From: Temnopleurus reevesii
Lineage: Eukaryota > Echinodermata > Echinoidea > Temnopleuroida > Temnopleuridae
Direction: 5' to 3'
NCBI GenBank assembly: GCA_036244855.1
Contig: BQKZ01000667.1
Span: forward strand, 1-64,000
DNA: 64,000 nucleotides
Positions 62,348 to 64,000 of this stretch are shown piece by piece. Below the pieces are notes generated by a model, which was not told the DNA's origin, made no database searches, and was given only the letters and a program-made list of their open reading frames with translations. How positions within the stretch are numbered: the first letter of the stretch is position 1; each line of letters opens with the position of its first letter. The position numbers were made by a program, and so were the translations under genes.

Positions 62348-63846
62348 ATAGAAGTTTCAGTTCCAAATCAGTATCAAAATGTGCAGTATATCAAAGGTCT
62401 TTTTACAGATATTCCTCAGTGTGGTACTAGTCAAATAAGCATAGGTCTTATTTGTTATTGTAGTTTTATATACTATATAGTCATATTTATTAATTCATTA
62501 CCATGAAATACCATATTTCATTTCAAGTTGAGCAGATACAATGCATTCGTCAAGTTACAATCCAATTATACTAGCTTATATTTAGACATCTAAATCAAGA
62601 ATTAGGAAGCTTTCGTGAGTATGTTTCAAATCATTACATTGGTTTGATGAGGAAACGCTAAATAAAGGGCCATTTTCTCAGTAGTCGGTCATCTGTACGT
62701 TATGACAACAGACACCAGCAGTTGAGATTGTGAATGGAGAAGCACTTAAAATGAAAGCCAACACTCTGCTTCAACCATAGTTGTTAATATTGTATTTATT
62801 AGGAGAGGAAGTCGATCCTTGAGAGACTAATCTACGCTTTTTAGCCAACTCGACGATGAGGCCTCAATGTATTTTTAATCACACTCCAAACTCCTCTCCT
62901 CGTGACGCAACAAGAGGAACAGCACAGATGCCAACAAGAATAGCCCCAGCAAATATTTAGCTTTCAGCGTTGTTTGTTTTTAGTGTTTTGATAGACTCCA
63001 TATCATTTTTGCAATCAATAGAGAGATGTAATGAAAGGTACCCCTGTGAAGATTTGTGAAAATGCTGGACTCTGTATGAACCAAAACTCTGGTTGTTTAC
63101 CTCAAGTTTTTGTTGTTAAACTAGCATTGTTTTCAGCCTGAAAATATATTTTCAATTTTAAATAATTGTATTGTGATGGAAAGCCCAGATATGGATACCA
63201 CAAATTGGTTGAGTAATTGCAGTCTCACTTGAAAAAATAATGTTGCTGAGTAGAGTTTTATCTTATTTGTTTTCAAATATGCAATAAAAGCTGATATTTT
63301 CTTTTGAAATTACAAAAGATTTTGCAACATGAATTTATAAACGACTGTACAGAGAAAATGTAAAGAGGTAATATCCGGTCATATCGACGGCCCTACAGCT
63401 AAATTTAATCATCAACTTATGTATTATGCAAATGTATCTCTAGTTTTATCTATCATATATTGAATGGCATGGGATATTTAAGATTTTTCTTTATGTATTG
63501 CAGGAATTTCTTGAAAGATTGCTATGCTGTGATTAGACTATACTTTAGATGCGAATGTAGATGCATTATCTAAAACCAATACCCTGATGTAAATACAATT
63601 CATCCTAATAGGCAGCACTGTGTAAAAGGATCTTGAATTGTTACACATGGGGCAATAAACATGCATTGTTACTTGCTGCTTTTCTTTGGATATGTGTGGC
63701 CAATTTTGTGCATCTTATCCAAGTCCACCAAGTCCACCAAGTCCAATTACAACCATCACTATTTTTTTGGAAGGTAATTATATCATAAAGTATTTAAATA
63801 CCAGTTTGTAATTGATACTAAATCCTTACATTTCCCCACTGCACAG

Positions 63847-64000
63847 CCCATCAACTATGAAGGCTTCAAACTCTTCATGGAAACGTACCTTGACGTCGAC
63901 ATGCCAGAAGACCTCTGTCGGCACCTCTTCCTCTCCTTCGTCAAGAAGACGCCCTCTGTGTCAAGACATACGAGTCGAGAGAAGGAGAAGAGTGTCATAT
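63847..64000 (+). CDS. Type I diacylglycerol kinase, next exon, cut by the window end
   Basis: The acceptor CCCCACTGCACAG precedes an open frame in phase 0 that continues to the last base (51 codons plus one nucleotide). It joins the previous exon in frame as NPEQ then PINYEGFKLFM, the same order as in DGK gamma (EPISYDVFKLFM) and DGK beta. It continues with a TYLDVDMP segment and an HLFLSF segment, both typical of the recoverin-homology region that precedes the EF-hand pair in calcium-regulated type I DGKs. The last residues visible (SVSRHTSREKEKSV) form a charged, probably flexible linker, which is also variable between vertebrate paralogues. No donor is seen, so the exon continues outside. 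Base composition is clearly more GC-rich than the flanking intron, as expected for coding sequence. Confidence 0.9.

Larger units (their letters stand above)
60841..63846 (+). other. Intron between the two DGK exons
   Basis: About 3.0 kb, starting GTATGT and ending GCACAG. It contains an inverted-repeat element starting 20 bp after the donor (60861-61007), a GGA-rich tract (about 61655-61780), a long GAT/GGT microsatellite (about 61995-62347) and a short triplicated 9-mer AAGTCCACC near 63720-63747. Otherwise it is AT-rich with no other convincing coding block. Confidence 0.85.

Noticed and set aside
61871..62506. 211-codon Met/Val-rich frame
   Set aside because: Produced by the GAT/GGT microsatellite inside the DGK intron.

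Overview
The window is animal nuclear DNA, AT-rich and almost entirely non-coding. It most likely comes from an echinoderm, with a sea urchin as the best guess. That is an inference from four things: tiny coding blocks with GT/AG splice borders, a tRNA-derived SINE with an (ATT)n tail, a dense set of short inverted-repeat transposons, and a repeat starting TATGCCTCCGCC of a type I associate with marine invertebrates. No prokaryotic gene layout, rRNA, free-standing tRNA gene or CRISPR array is visible. Three N bases (about 9838, 57782, 59294) point to a draft assembly.

Two exons at the right end are confidently recognisable. 60764-60840 and 63847-64000 (+) encode consecutive parts of the N-terminal recoverin-homology region of a type I diacylglycerol kinase (alpha/beta/gamma group, closest to beta/gamma). 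The gene runs off the right edge; its EF-hands, C1 domains and catalytic domain would lie outside. A third block, 42155-42403 (+), has an upstream in-frame stop, an ATG, 83 codons of very basic protein and a GT donor. It looks like a real first coding exon, but I do not recognise the protein and its exit phase (0) does not fit the first DGK exon (phase 1). It is therefore either another gene or is linked through an unseen exon. The rest is intergenic or intronic DNA.

Region by region: 1-6604 is mostly unique AT-rich DNA with a pyrimidine tract and one 176-bp inverted-repeat element. 6605-7565 has two SINE copies and one copy of another dispersed repeat. 13-15.8 kb is repeat-dense (tandem duplication, inverted-repeat element, inverted repeat pair, 3-unit tandem array). 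22.6-25.2 kb holds three inverted-repeat elements and an 87-89 bp tandem array. 28.36-29.17 kb is a tandem-repeat transposon carrying nuclear-receptor-like half-sites. 30.45-30.87 kb is a TTAA-flanked element. 34.7-35.4 kb is an (ATC)n microsatellite and pyrimidine tract. 39.5-42.4 kb is slightly GC-richer and ends in the orphan exon. 43-60 kb holds further repeats, a four-unit tandem array (50.1-51.3 kb) and a 1.38-kb TA-flanked element with long inverted arms (57.9-59.3 kb). 60.7-64 kb holds the DGK exons.

The main points for a second look are the transposon carrying ordered AGGTCA half-sites, the TA-flanked fold-back element, several inverted-repeat transposon families with two or more copies here (one abutting a DGK splice donor), the orphan basic exon, and the excess of long pyrimidine tracts on the + strand. 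I could not run alignments; repeat borders are read by eye and may be off by a few bases.
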